From the NCBI GenBank assembly GCA_014621425.1, contig JAANBB010000054.1, positions 90,484 through 154,483 of the forward strand: a DNA stretch of 64,000 nt. Direction: 5' to 3'. Source of the stretch: Cylindrodendrum hubeiense. Its lineage: Eukaryota > Ascomycota > Sordariomycetes > Hypocreales > Nectriaceae. A program made the translations under genes and the position numbers. Below the pieces are notes generated by a model. That model was not told the origin of the DNA. It did not search any database and saw only the letters and a program-made list of their open reading frames with translations. How positions within the stretch are numbered: position 1 is the stretch's first letter; every line of letters begins with the position of its first letter. Shown in pieces: positions 31,400 through 42,042 of this stretch.

Positions 31400-32357
31400 A
31401 TGCGCGTATCCGCCACCTTGAGCCTTCTGGCTTTGCTAGAAGCAGTCAGCTGCCAGAGCATTATTGGTTTCGGTCCCGCCTTCTCGCTCGGCCCAACAAA
31501 CTCATGGATTCGCGAGGCAACGACGACATTAGTGCTACCCAAGGTCCCGAGCCCTCAACTAGATCGCTTGGCTCTCTGGCCAGGCATGGGTACCAGTGGC
31601 GGCGATCTTATCCAAGCACTCGCTGTTTCCTTCTCGGACCCCAATGCGTACGCGACTTGGAATAATTAATTAGATATCTTCAGATCACTAATTCACGAGT
31701 AGTAACTGCGGCGCGACCGCTGGCCAGTGGTGTGTGTGGGCCAGCACTCTGCAAGGTATTATTGTCGCATCGAGCTTTTGGATTAAAGTTGAGACTAACT
31801 GGGACAGATGGTACACAACTTGGAGGCACACAGGTTCCTGCATCCGCTGGTGATGAGGTGACCATGCACTGTAAGCCGAGCCCGAATGACGGTTTTCATG
31901 CTCCCCAATCGCTTACCACTTCTCTAGACAAGTACAACGACTCTACCGGAAAGTATGACCAGACTGCAGCTCTCAATGGCAAAGTTGTGTCGACTCTGTC
32001 AACTTGTGAGTATTTTAAGTGAATCAATTTTCTCAATTCGCTTAACTGATATCATCCAGCCTCTGGAAATGCTCAAGGATGGGGTACCGCGGTCGAATGC
32101 CAGGACGATGCTTGCGTCGGTACTGTGGTTGCTCACAGTAAGTTCATCCTCTCGCTCACACTCACATGAAATGAAAGCTGACTGTCAAAGAATACACTGA
32201 TACCACCATCATCCTGAACGCAATTGATACAACATTCAAGGATACTCTGGTCCTCACTGAGGCTACTTCATCCGGATTTTCCACCACAGATGGCGGAAAG
32301 ACGTGGACGGTGGATACGATCAACATTCAGGCCCATACCTACGACGTCACCAGTTAA
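31400..32357 (+). CDS. Secreted concanavalin-A-like hypothetical protein
   Basis: A secreted protein of 247 aa in five small exons: 31400-31647, 31703-31755, 31808-32005, 32060-32137 and 32191-32357; all joins are in frame. The signal peptide is MRVSATLSLLALLEAVSC. The body includes SIIGFGPAFSLGPTNSWIREATTTL, LALWPGMGTSGGDLIQAL, a two-Cys segment (CGATAGQWCVWASTL), GDEVTMHC and a late GWGTAVECQDDACVG. This resembles small fungal extracellular proteins thought to have a jelly-roll (lectin/glucanase-like) fold. I cannot name a catalytic residue or substrate. The first donor (GTACGC) is weak but is the only frame-preserving choice before the in-frame stop. Confidence 0.75.
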
Positions 32358-32830
32358 ATATCGATGACACCAACAAGCTTCAATAGGGAAACATTGCATC
32401 TATGGAGTATATAAATCGTGTACAGTACATACAAAAGACCACAGCCGATGGCCAATTAGGCTTCCTGTTTCAATTCACCAACTTACCGTTCCAGTGGCGA
32501 CTCAATTTTGCTCTTGTGTAAGCTTTCGACGCCGCCGGCCGAGTAAGCGGAACCGGGACCGGCTGCCGGATGTCTAGTGCGGAGATATTCAGCAAGGCTT
32601 GATCCAAACGAGGCCCCATTTTTAAACCTCTTCGCGTGAAGCGGAAGATTTTCCAAAAGCGTCGAAGTTCAAGGCCCACTAAACCCACGTAATAATGTCA
32701 CGGGATAGCGCCGCCGCTCGCCGCCGGGCAGATTCATTGTGCCATTTTGTATATTAAGAAAACGCCGTATCGCATCTTTCAATCCTAGGTAAATTCTTCA
32801 AATATTCACGCTTGATACATAAAATAGAAA
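32358..32830. other. Intergenic
   Basis: This 473 bp lies between the secreted protein stop and the HRI1-like ATG. It contains a GC-rich CGCCG/CCGGC-rich patch (32530-32740) and no gene. Confidence 0.5.
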
Positions 32831-33537
32831 ATGAAGGGACAAACTGTTGAACGCATTAGCATCCGGTGGCTGCCGGACGCAGCCATTGAGGACACCAGGA
32901 CAGTTGCCCTCAATGTCGGCGGCTATTTTATCGACTTGCGCGTAACCAAAGAAGATCCTTCCATCCAATGGAGTCATGCCGGCGAATTGTCAATTCTCAA
33001 AGAGGAGCCATGTAAGTTTCTCCTACTTTACGAAAAGAAGGAACCGCTAACCCAATCCCTGCAGTTACGTGCCGATGGACACATATCATTGACTCGCTCG
33101 GTTTTACTGATCCAGATGAGGCATCATTCACCAAGTTGCCGAATGGTGATGAACTTGAAGTCGGCGAGACGAAATGCCCCCACAAGAATGATGCCATGAC
33201 CGCATATGAAGAAGTGTGGCGGGATGTGACCGCTCACGACAAGCCAGAAGAGCCATCGTGGATCCTACGCAGCACCGAAGGGAACACGTTTATCGGGAGG
33301 GTTGGAAACATCTACCAAGCCAACAGCCTAAGTGCCAGTGGGTTTTCCGCGAGAAGGGAAGATTTTGTCAAGGATGCGGGAGGTTGGAATGTCTCATTTG
33401 CTGCCGGTGACGCCGCCGCCATCCCCAGAGTGGCCGATGTCTTGAAAGAGCTCGGCGTGAACGCGAAGTGGTCGATTGGCGAAAAGGTTACGGTTGGAGG
33501 CCACGAATTCTCGATCATTGCTATCGAGGAGAACTAG
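32831..33537 (+). CDS. HRI1-family protein
   Basis: A small intracellular protein of 217 aa. Exons are 32831-33011 and 33065-33537. It opens with SIRWLPDAAIEDTRTVALNVGGYFIDLRV, then SIQWSHAGE. The spliced CRWTHIIDSLG, LPNGDELEVGETKCPHKN and AYEEVWRDV follow, then GRVGNIYQANSL and SARRED. This order fits the fungal HRI1 family, which has two lipocalin-like barrels. The S. cerevisiae member is a non-essential protein of unknown function reported to interact with Hrr25. No signal peptide or TM is present. Assigned by pattern, without a search. Confidence 0.72.
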
Positions 33538-33679
33538 ATGGTCACTGGCGGTTCGTTGCGGGTTGGTGCATTTTATAATATATTCGAGCAACATCAATTT
33601 AACGCTCGTGCTTTATACTACATCTCCACCCCAGTGTCCAACCTAGAAGGCTCTCTCTCTTTCGATTTTCGCAGATAGA

Positions 33680-34144
33680 TCAAACCACGGGCGCAGTAGA
33701 AGTCGTCGCAGGTGCGGAAGAAGCCACCGCCGGTGTGTCAGGGAAGTCACCCACTGAGCTTGGCACCTGATACAAGACATGGTTCGTCTCTCCGTCTCCC
33801 TGCCCCATGGTGCAGCATACTGAGCGAATTGCCTCCATGCCACTGGCAGCATCAAAGCAGCCATTGACTCTCCCTGCGTCCAAATAAACTGCTCCTCCGT
33901 TCCCGGAGCATCCCTCACCATCGTAAGCCCAGCATGGTGCACTCGGCAGGTCGGTCAAAAAGACCGACGGGTAAGACAGGTGAAGAGGAGCGGACACTGC
34001 AATTGCATCGCCGTTGGTGTTGTCCTGATTCACCTGGTTGAGGATGCCCTCGCTGCAGCTGGGTCCATTGAAAAAGTCCACGTTCAGACCGTTGACGGGC
34101 AGAAGAGTGGCGAGGAAGGCCAAAGTGAATAGGGTAGCGTGCAT
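33680..34144 (-). CDS. Small secreted six-cysteine protein
   Basis: A single-exon protein of 154 aa. Residues 1-19 (MHATLFTLAFLATLLPVNG) form a clear signal peptide. The mature part has six cysteines (SCS, PCW, GCS, GCF and a terminal CC pair) in about 90 residues, which suggests three disulfides. The tail after the last cysteine is Ala/Ser/Thr/Pro-rich (AVASSAPATTSTAPVV) and probably O-glycosylated. No GPI signal is present. A reverse TATAAAA at 34326-34332 lies upstream. It is convergent with the HRI1-like gene (142 bp apart). The family is not recognised; it could be a structural surface protein or an effector-like secreted protein. Confidence 0.72.
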   Translation of the reverse strand: MHATLFTLAFLATLLPVNGLNVDFFNGPSCSEGILNQVNQDNTNGDAIAVSAPLHLSYPSVFLTDLPSAPCWAYDGEGCSGNGGAVYLDAGRVNGCFDAASGMEAIRSVCCTMGQGDGETNHVLYQVPSSVGDFPDTPAVASSAPATTSTAPVV

Positions 34145-36372
34145 CGTGAATAAGGTTTGAAACTATTCAGCTGCTATTAGCGATCTCCCAGGGAGTTAGA
34201 ACTAGCACAGAAACTCACTGGTAGTTTGAATGGGGGTTTGAAAGATGATGGATTGCTGGGGCAGTAGACTTCAAGGTGTTATGAATTGGTGCTGGTTATG
34301 TATTCAAGGACGAGTATGTTGTGGGTTTTATAGCCGCTTCCCATGATAGAAGATGGTTCCTTCGATCATTCATCCGTAGTTCTACACGACGGTTTTCCCC
34401 TCGAAGTGGAATTAGGATTGGACTGAGCGCGAAGGAGCGGTCGTGAAACTCGTATTCTCACCCACGAACGCCAGGCCCAGGAATGAAGGGTGGGGTCTCT
34501 CTGGGGTCCCTTGCTTCGAAGTCGGCCGCCAGCCGCAATCCTCTTCAGGAACGTTATTGTCTACCGCCACCTATCTTACAGCTCGATTCAGGAAACTAAG
34601 TACGTGAGAAGTCGCCGCCCGGTAGTCGGAATCACCATATTCACTACAGTATCTCCATCAATAAGCATGGTTTATTACAATTTTTGGACACTCATGTGAC
34701 AATACTGTACAATCATAATATTAAAATAATATTCTAGGACATAGAGAGAAACAAAGTAAATAATATGTACGGGTGTTTGAGACATAGAATAGAGCGACGC
34801 TGATCTCGTCTAGACTCAGCTTAGGGCTACCAATATTTAGTTCTTGTGCATCGACATACGATCCTGTCGGCCTACCCGGGCAGTGCACGGTTTCGTTTCA
34901 CATTTCAGAAGGTTGCACATGCGCGCTACTGCATCACAAAGAACTGAGTAATCGGATTGACCACTACCACCACAGCGCTGGGAATGGCATATTCCAGGCC
35001 ACTCAAGGCCTATCGCCTTCCACGTGCTCATAGACGAGTTTCCTCGGCCGTATGTTCTATTAAATTGTAGGATTCTGGTCTGTGCACGCGTGTGGGATCT
35101 TGCATTCGCTCCTTCGTAAATGAAGCCATTGTCGCGCGTTGTAACATTAAACATCCTGCGAACCCTTCTTCTGATTCGATCATCGATTGACTACACGACA
35201 GGATTCCAAGCCCTGCTTTTTTTTAGATGAAGGTGCCGTTAAAGGAAGCAAGAAGTCTAAATTCGGTGTTGCCATGTATTGAACCAACGTCATTCTCCAC
35301 ACCCCGCTACACGACGACGCAAAAAGCGGATAATCCCGCCCAGGGTCAAGTCAGTGGACAGATATTTAAATCAGTGGTATCCCAAAAGGGAAGGAGATGG
35401 AGCACTGTTCAGTTATCTACCTTACCTAGCCTCTGCGGTCTTGACAAGATGACTCCTTGGCGAACGGCTCTCATGAACGTAGCCTTTTGTAGGAACATGG
35501 CAAGCTTTGAGATTAAAAGTTTTAACTCCATGTTAATAGACGCAGGAGCTTGATTCGGCAGACTTATGTACGACACAGTGATATAGAACCTGCAGGTAGA
35601 CAATCGAGATCTGGGTGTTATACGCGTATGGGCACGATCATAAAAGTTCCAACTCTTGCCGATATTAGCAAAATTATATGAAGAGATAACGAGATGGGCT
35701 GCATCCATGATTATCTTCAAACAAATTCTCAACTGCACTGACCTACCCTATATCACCCGCCCTTAGCAATCAGAACTCCAAGGAAATATCACCTGTCTAA
35801 AGGATAAATCCCGTATGATTCGGACATGCAAAATGCAGACCCGGAAGAAAATCCAGCTGGGGAAATACGTGTCGAACCTTGTTAAACGGCATCGTGTGTC
35901 CCAGGTGCTTGTAGCATCTCATTAAGCGCATATTCTCCACAGATTGAAAGAGTGTTATCTTCTACAAAGGGAAGCACGCGTGGAGCCAAGTTGTGCCGCC
36001 AGTCAGCGCAGATCCCCTATTGTGGAGTGGCTCTGATCTACCGGAAAAATCAGTAAATAGGCCGCCTAGTGCCCGTCACTAATGCACACTGGTCCACTAA
36101 CAACCCAATAAGAGGTAGAACACACAACTGTTAAGAACTAATTTGCCACTATTAGCGACGCTAACAGGTGGGACTTTGGCATTTACGGGGCTGCTTAAGC
36201 GGCCAATTCATCGAAATTGTAGGGTATCAGCAACCACGAGCTTGCAGCACTTGGCACATTGCACTGAGCTAAGTCAGAAATGGACTTGTGTGAGACAATG
36301 AGATTTCAGCACAGCTTTAAAGTGGGAACTCGCAACACATTCCCCAACTGGCCAGACAGGAAAAAAGCAACT

Positions 36373-36446
36373 GTCGTTTGCCAAAGGACAGATTGAAAGT
36401 GACTGCGTTCTCTCGTTTGTCGAAGGGCAGATTGATAGTGACTGGG
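36373..36446. repeat. Tandem duplication, 39-bp period
   Basis: Two diverged copies of a block beginning CGTTTG and containing AGATTGAAAGTGACTG or AGATTGATAGTGACTG start at 36375 and 36414. Confidence 0.6.
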
Positions 36447-36664
36447 TCAGAGGTTCATCTGTTGGTAGTTAGCGCCCTCTCACTCGAGATAGCTCAAAAA
36501 GCGGCATGTATTAATCTCAAAGACTGCTACCTGCAGGAGCTGTGAGACGCTGGGTGGTTGGTTCTAAGCGCACGAGGGTACGAGGTGGAATGCAACTTGC
36601 TGGGCCCATAAACACCGCCAGCGCCTTGGCTCATATGTCCACGGAACGCAATATGATCCGGTTA

Positions 36665-36770
36665 CACAGGAGTGGGAACCAACAGTAAATGTGGATGCAC
36701 AGGAGTGGCAACTAACAGTAGATGTGGCAACCAACAGCAGATCTGGATGCCCAAAGCAGATCTGGATGCA
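36665..36770. repeat. Degenerate minisatellite, about 30-bp unit
   Basis: Imperfect units built on ACAGGAGTGG, AACCAACAGTA and GATGTGG/GATCTGGATGC repeat about three to four times. The later units are shortened. Confidence 0.6.
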
Positions 36771-37082
36771 CTACTGTCTGGGCACCAGTGATTGTTACCC
36801 CGTTTTAATTTACTTAACCTTAAAACGAAAGCCGTAACCCGCTCAACAGACGTCGGCGCTAAAATGACTTGAATCAAAGAGGCGTGGCAGGCGTATGCAG
36901 AATCAATAGTCTCAGCTTAGCCTTCTACCCCAACTAATCCATGATGGGCGAGTCTTATCGGCGAGGCGTTACCCCTGGACTAGTTGGTCGCAGTGGTAGA
37001 CTAAGAAGAGAAGATCATATATCCTCTGCTTGCTATCACGCAATTATTACCCCTCTGCATAGTAATCGGTTGTCTCTTTAAA

Positions 37083-39239
37083 ATGCTTCTACCAAGGCTT
37101 GTTGTCGCCTTTGCGGCGATTGCCCTTCAGGGTGGCGCGAATGCCAGTCGATGCAAGCCTAAAACTGGCTTGTCTTCCTCAGCTCCTGTACTCTCCTCGA
37201 CCAAGCTTTCCTCCGCAACGACTCCGACGATCTCCAATGGAACGGTCGCCATCTCAACCCCAGGATATTCAGATTTCAGTGCAGATCTAGACCCGGCTGA
37301 TTTCACGCCAATCCCGGGAGAGACTGATTCTACTACGACCCCGACCCCGAGAGCCACCGATTCAACCACAGACACAGGATACACGGACTCGACTACAACT
37401 ACAACGCAGGAAGAGACCGAGACTGATACAACTTCTGAAAAAACCACATCGACAGCCACCTCGACTACGACAGAAGCCTCGACCACGGCGACCACAACAT
37501 CGACCACGGTGACTACAACCTCGACTACGGCGACCACATCCTCAACCACAGCGACCACAACCTCAACCGCGACAGGTGGGCAATCTGAAGAACCTGCCAT
37601 CTGTGAGTCGAATGGGGACTGTACGGGTGGAGATGTATGCTTGAATCAAATCTGCATTGCTTGCACCACGAGCTCCCAGTGCGATGATGGCGAGTTCTGC
37701 TCGTCCGGGGCTGGCGGAGGCTGTACACAGGATCCTCAATGTGCCGGCGATCAGGTCTGCGACAATCCCAGTGGACTCTGCATCACTGCTTGTTCGGACA
37801 ACCCAGATTGCAGCGACGGCCGGGTGTGTTCGGAAGGTCACTGCATCCCTTGCGCGGAGAGCTCCCAGTGCGATCTTGGCGATGTGTGCTCGTCCGGGGC
37901 TTGCGGACCCTGCTTTACCAGTGTCGAGTGCGACGACAGAATTGCGGGAGACGTGTGTCTCAGTGGCGTGTGTTCCGCAGGCTGCATTGACAACTCGGAG
38001 TGCAGCAACGGTCAGATATGCGCCTCCGGCCTCTGCATTGCCTGCTCATTTGATGACGATTGCTCAGTGGGCCAAGTCTGCGATGGCGGCGCCTGCTCTG
38101 CAGCCTGCGGGTTCAACGCAGATTGTAACAACGGCCAGGTGTGTGCCGCTGGCCACTGCACCGAATGTTCGTCGGCCTCGCAATGCAGCGATGGCAAGCT
38201 GTGTATATCCGGAGCTTGCATCGCTTGTTCCTCCGACAGCCAATGCGCTGGCATCACCACCCTCGAAAACCCCATCTGCGACGACAGCCTGTGCGTGGCC
38301 GGATGTTCGAGCAACGCGGCCTGCAGCAATGGTCAAGTGTGCTCGGCTAGTCGCTGCACCGCCTGTTCGTCGGCTTCGCAATGCGCGACGGGCCAAGTGT
38401 GCAGTGACACTGGAGCGTGTACCGGCTGCATCTCCGATGCCCAATGTGCTGGTGCCATCTCCGCTACAAACCCGATCTGCAACAGTAACCTCTGCGTTGC
38501 TGGATGCTCTGGCTCTTCAGACTGTACCACCGGTAAAATCTGTCCGGCTGGCCGCTGCATAGGCTGCGATTCCGATGCTGAATGCGTCGGTGCCATCTCC
38601 GCTCCAAGCCCCATATGCGAAGACGGCGGCTGTTTCGGCGGATGCACTAGCAACTTGGACTGCCTCAGCGGCCAAACCTGCTCGGCTGGTCGCTGTGGTG
38701 CCTGTTCAGACTCGGCTCCGTGCAGCGCCGGCCAAGAATGTCAGGCAGGGGTTTGCCGCCTTCTCTGTTCCTCGTTTGCCCAGTGCGAGCTCGGCGAGAT
38801 ATGTAACGGAGTCTGCACGACCTGTTCTCAAGATACCCAGTGCAACATGTTCCAGGCCGGTGTCTGCAATTCCGGCGTCTGTGGTTCTGGCTGTTTGAGC
38901 AACGGGGACTGTGATGGCCAGCTGTGTTCGGCCGGCCGCTGTTCTCCTTGCACCGCCACCAGCCAGTGCGAAACCAACACCCAGGTCTGCTCGAACGGAG
39001 TCTGCCAGGCCTGTTCCTCTAGCTCCCAGTGTGATGTATTCACTCAGGTTTGCGCTACCACAGGCCGATGCGTCAGCATTTGCAGTGGCGCAACGACTGC
39101 ATGCAACACCGGCTTGACTTGCTATTTTGGCAGCTGCCTAACTTTTCAATGTAATACGATAGCGGATTGTATTACAAGAGGGGACTGCGAGCAGCAATCT
39201 GGCTGCACTTGTACGTTTAACCGATGTGACCAAGCATAA
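37083..39239 (+). CDS. Secreted cysteine-rich modular repeat protein
   Basis: An intronless 718-aa secreted protein. Residues 1-21 (MLLPRLVVAFAAIALQGGANA) form a signal peptide. Residues from about 30 to 165 are a Ser/Thr-rich mucin-like stalk with TTSTTATT-type repeats. From about 170 to the end are roughly twenty short disulfide-type modules with spacing near C-x5-C-x5-C-x4-C-x2/3-C, for example CIDNSECSNGQICASGLC. The core phrases NGQVC, SGAC and SSSQC recur. Three modules carry an insertion of the AGAISAPSPIC kind. No catalytic domain, TM or GPI signal is seen. The likely role is structural or adhesive at the cell wall, but this is inference. Codon use stays open in other frames because of the repeat composition. 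Confidence 0.85.
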   Translation: MLLPRLVVAFAAIALQGGANASRCKPKTGLSSSAPVLSSTKLSSATTPTISNGTVAISTPGYSDFSADLDPADFTPIPGETDSTTTPTPRATDSTTDTGYTDSTTTTTQEETETDTTSEKTTSTATSTTTEASTTATTTSTTVTTTSTTATTSSTTATTTSTATGGQSEEPAICESNGDCTGGDVCLNQICIACTTSSQCDDGEFCSSGAGGGCTQDPQCAGDQVCDNPSGLCITACSDNPDCSDGRVCSEGHCIPCAESSQCDLGDVCSSGACGPCFTSVECDDRIAGDVCLSGVCSAGCIDNSECSNGQICASGLCIACSFDDDCSVGQVCDGGACSAACGFNADCNNGQVCAAGHCTECSSASQCSDGKLCISGACIACSSDSQCAGITTLENPICDDSLCVAGCSSNAACSNGQVCSASRCTACSSASQCATGQVCSDTGACTGCISDAQCAGAISATNPICNSNLCVAGCSGSSDCTTGKICPAGRCIGCDSDAECVGAISAPSPICEDGGCFGGCTSNLDCLSGQTCSAGRCGACSDSAPCSAGQECQAGVCRLLCSSFAQCELGEICNGVCTTCSQDTQCNMFQAGVCNSGVCGSGCLSNGDCDGQLCSAGRCSPCTATSQCETNTQVCSNGVCQACSSSSQCDVFTQVCATTGRCVSICSGATTACNTGLTCYFGSCLTFQCNTIADCITRGDCEQQSGCTCTFNRCDQA
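37430..37580. repeat. Thr/Ser-coding minisatellite in the stalk region
   Basis: Short units of the form GACCACAACCTCGACTACGGC repeat with few changes. They encode Thr/Ser-Thr-Ala/Val strings in the stalk of the Cys-rich protein. Confidence 0.6.
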
Positions 39240-39431
39240 GTTATTTTCAAAAGCATTTCAATTTATGGCACATTCTAGAGACACTAGATTGTTATTCTTT
39301 CTTCAAATATTCAACTCCGTGTGGCTATGTTTAAAAGTACCGGTACTCCCTGCGCCCCAACGCTGATTGATGTATTGGACCCCAACATCCACAATTCGTG
39401 GCATGTACTGCAACTGGAAAGGTGCTCATCA

Positions 39432-42042
39432 TCAGCTTGCTTTCCTTTCCGGGTCCTGCAGCCTCGCCAACTCCAACAGCAACCGGTAGACATAGATGGT
39501 CATGTCAACTTGCCGAAACGCCTTGGAAAACCAGTCCCGGCCCTGCTCCGCGATCTCCTTTGCCCGTTGTTGTCCGGCCTCGGTCGAAGTAAGATAGAAG
39601 ACAAGCTCGGGAACCTCTCTCATGCCCTGGCTGATGGGTATGTAGTGGAACCACGGGACAAGCCGGTCATCGTGCCATTCTCGGAGAACCGTCTGCTTCA
39701 GCGGCACGGATTTTGAAGCCAGCAGCTTGTAGTAGCGGCCGCTAATGCCATTGCCGTCAAGATCAAACACGAGTCGCGACTGAAGTGCTCGATCCTTGTC
39801 TGCCCAAGCCTTGGAGTTGAAGTATGCCTTTTGATCTCTGCAGGCCTGGGCTTGGCACCCGAATATTCTGGAAAAGGCGACGTCGAATGATCTGCCGTTC
39901 AGAAATGGTGATTCTGCACGGTCGACTATATGGCCTCTCTGCCGTAGATAATAATGCTTCTGTACCCCCAAATTCTGTCCTAATTCTACGAATCGTTGTC
40001 GATGGTAATTTCGCCACTGGTCGCCTGAAGCAAAGCCGCCTGTGGTAGAGCCGGCCCAGTAGAGATTGTTCCGCTTGTCGTCCCATTCGACATCGTGTGT
40101 CTTGTCGTATTGAAACCCCTCCTCCATGTAGGCTGGGCTTGGGAACAATATGTCGCCCATTGTTGAAGTCGCACCCGTTGAAAGTATCGGCACCAAACCT
40201 TCAATTAAGCGAAAGGTAGGTGGGCTAATGAAGAGGCCGTGCATTTGGCTGTACTGGGGGTGTTGACACAGATCCATAGCCTTGTGGAGATCTGTGACAA
40301 AAGGCAGACCAAATGTCTCGATTTTTCGTTTTGTTTTGGCAGCACTAGGGATTGTCTGAGGCGGACAGTATTTTGTAATCGCATCCCAGACAGGTTGATG
40401 CGACAGGTTTGTCAGATTGAAGTGGCCGCTGTCAACCTTCTTCTCTCCCAATGACGGCCTTGGAATCAGCACCCTTGGCTCGTCGAGGTGGCTTACAAGG
40501 AAGCTGAGGTCGGGTATCGTTCCGCGTAGATCTTCCGATAGCGTGTCGAATAGTAATTTGACGTGTCTGTCGTCAGTGCGACTCGGGTGGCTGCATTGCG
40601 TCTTGGCGCTGTCACCAGAAAATCCACAAAGCCACAGCTCGCCACCCGGCGCCCTTTGTGCATCACCCATTATTGCAAGCACCTCCTTGCCACTTATTTT
40701 CCAGAACGGCGAGATCGTGTCGTATATTAAATCGAAGTCGTCGATGATAGGTGACTGGTGCGATGCCGCAAACTGGTACCAGGCTTCGAAACCGGGTGGC
40801 GGCTCTGCACTGTATCTCCGTCGATATTCGGCATATGCGTCCTTGTATGTTTGGGATTGCTTTTGCGATAGACGCTGAAAGTCATTCTTTGCTTTTTCCA
40901 TCAAAGCGTCAACGGGATGTTGTCGAGAGTAGTCGAAGTCCGGCGCAGAGGATTGTTGGAAGCTAACCGCATAAAGGTTCGCGAGGTACGGCATGAGGGA
41001 GACGAGCATGAAGCCCCAGAGGATCGATCGCATTTTCGCGTGCTTTGGAAGCATGTATATGATCTGTCCAAGGGCGAGGAACGACGCGATGACGTGGGAC
41101 AAGGCGTGTGTGTCGGATGTAAACGTGAACGGATTGCGGGTCGACGTGATGCTAAACGTTCCTATCGCAGTGACGGTGCACCAGGAAGCATGTTGAGCCT
41201 GCAAAGTCAGTGAGCATCGTTGTATTAACTTAGCATAGAATCGTACGTACTGTTTGCGTCGTGAAATACCATGATAATGCTTTGGCCATCCCTAATGACA
41301 ACGTAGGCACAATGCAGCTTCTGGGGAAACCGAAGTAGACCGTCTGCACGCACAGCGCAGCGACGAGGACGACCACGACCCGCAATGAAAGGGGGACAAT
41401 AGCATCCTGAATGTCGACAAGCGGAAGAATGCGAGAGCTCTTGCTGTTTCTGGGTAGGAGGGTGACGTAGATGAGCAGTAGAGCCGCAAGTGGAACCGTC
41501 GATAGAGCAGACCCCCAGAGATCCCAGTTCAGCAAGGTCATGATGGCAAAGCATGCAGCCAAGCCTGTACCCCATATTGTGTCGATGACCGGGGAGAAGA
41601 ACCAACAGTCGGAAACTGTCGATGCATACAGCTTGGACCCAAGATGCCTCTGGGCCACCAGAAGTAGGGGCGTCAACGCCGGCTGGGGACCTTTAGCTTG
41701 GAGTCAATCTCTTATCGAACTTCAGTGGCTTACCAAGTATCCAACCACATTGCTCTCTGCTTTACAAAGACAACAAGCAGTAACCCCTACGGCAATTATC
41801 CATAATGACCTTGAAGGTGAAGAATGCGCTGCGGGATCGCCGAGTGTAATCGACTTCGGGACTGTGTGGACGTCCAGTTGCCTGGTAGACTTGAACAGAA
41901 CCGGCAGCAGTATCCAGCCAACTGCCTCAGAACACAGCTCAGACTGCCTGGAAGATAGGTACTGGGTCAGCACCGTACACAACACAGCCGACCCTGCTGC
42001 TCCGGTGACTGGGTTGATTTCGGCAAGTCGTTGTTTCCACAT
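39432..42042 (-). CDS. GT90 (CAP10-like) glycosyltransferase with multi-TM N-terminus
   Basis: A Golgi or ER membrane glycosyltransferase of 835 aa. Exons are 42042-41734, 41682-41251 and 41198-39432; all joins are phase 0. The N-terminal 300 residues contain several TM segments (LWIIAVGVTACCLC, LAACFAIMTLLNWDLWG, LSTVPLAALLLIYVTLL, LRVVVVLVAALCVQTVYF and VIASFLALGQIIYML). The lumenal C-terminal domain carries GT90 signatures: WKISGKEVLAIMGDAQRAPGG, MGDILFPSPAYM, NNLYWAGSTTGG followed by WRNYHRQRFV, YYLRQRGH, LVFDLDGNGISGRYYKLLASKS and FHYIPIS. Cryptococcal relatives transfer xylose to capsule glycans. Here it probably modifies a cell-wall or secreted glycan. The ATG at 42042 opens the first exon with a suitable N-terminus. 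Confidence 0.9.

Larger units (their letters stand above)
34145..37082. other. Gene-poor interval with minisatellite-like repeats
   Basis: This is 2.9 kb upstream of the Cys-rich repeat gene. It contains two short tandem repeats (36373-36446 and 36665-36770, listed separately). A weak reverse frame (35031-34837) holds six cysteines but no signal peptide. No other coding signal was seen. Confidence 0.5.

Noticed and set aside
37127..37600. Val-rich 157-codon frame on the - strand
   Set aside because: It is the complement of the Thr/Ser-coding minisatellite in the Cys-rich protein and has no features of its own.
37657..38562. 301-codon Ala/Arg-rich frame on the + strand
   Set aside because: It is a second frame of the Cys-rich repeat gene kept open by the repeat composition. 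It has no start context and no motif.
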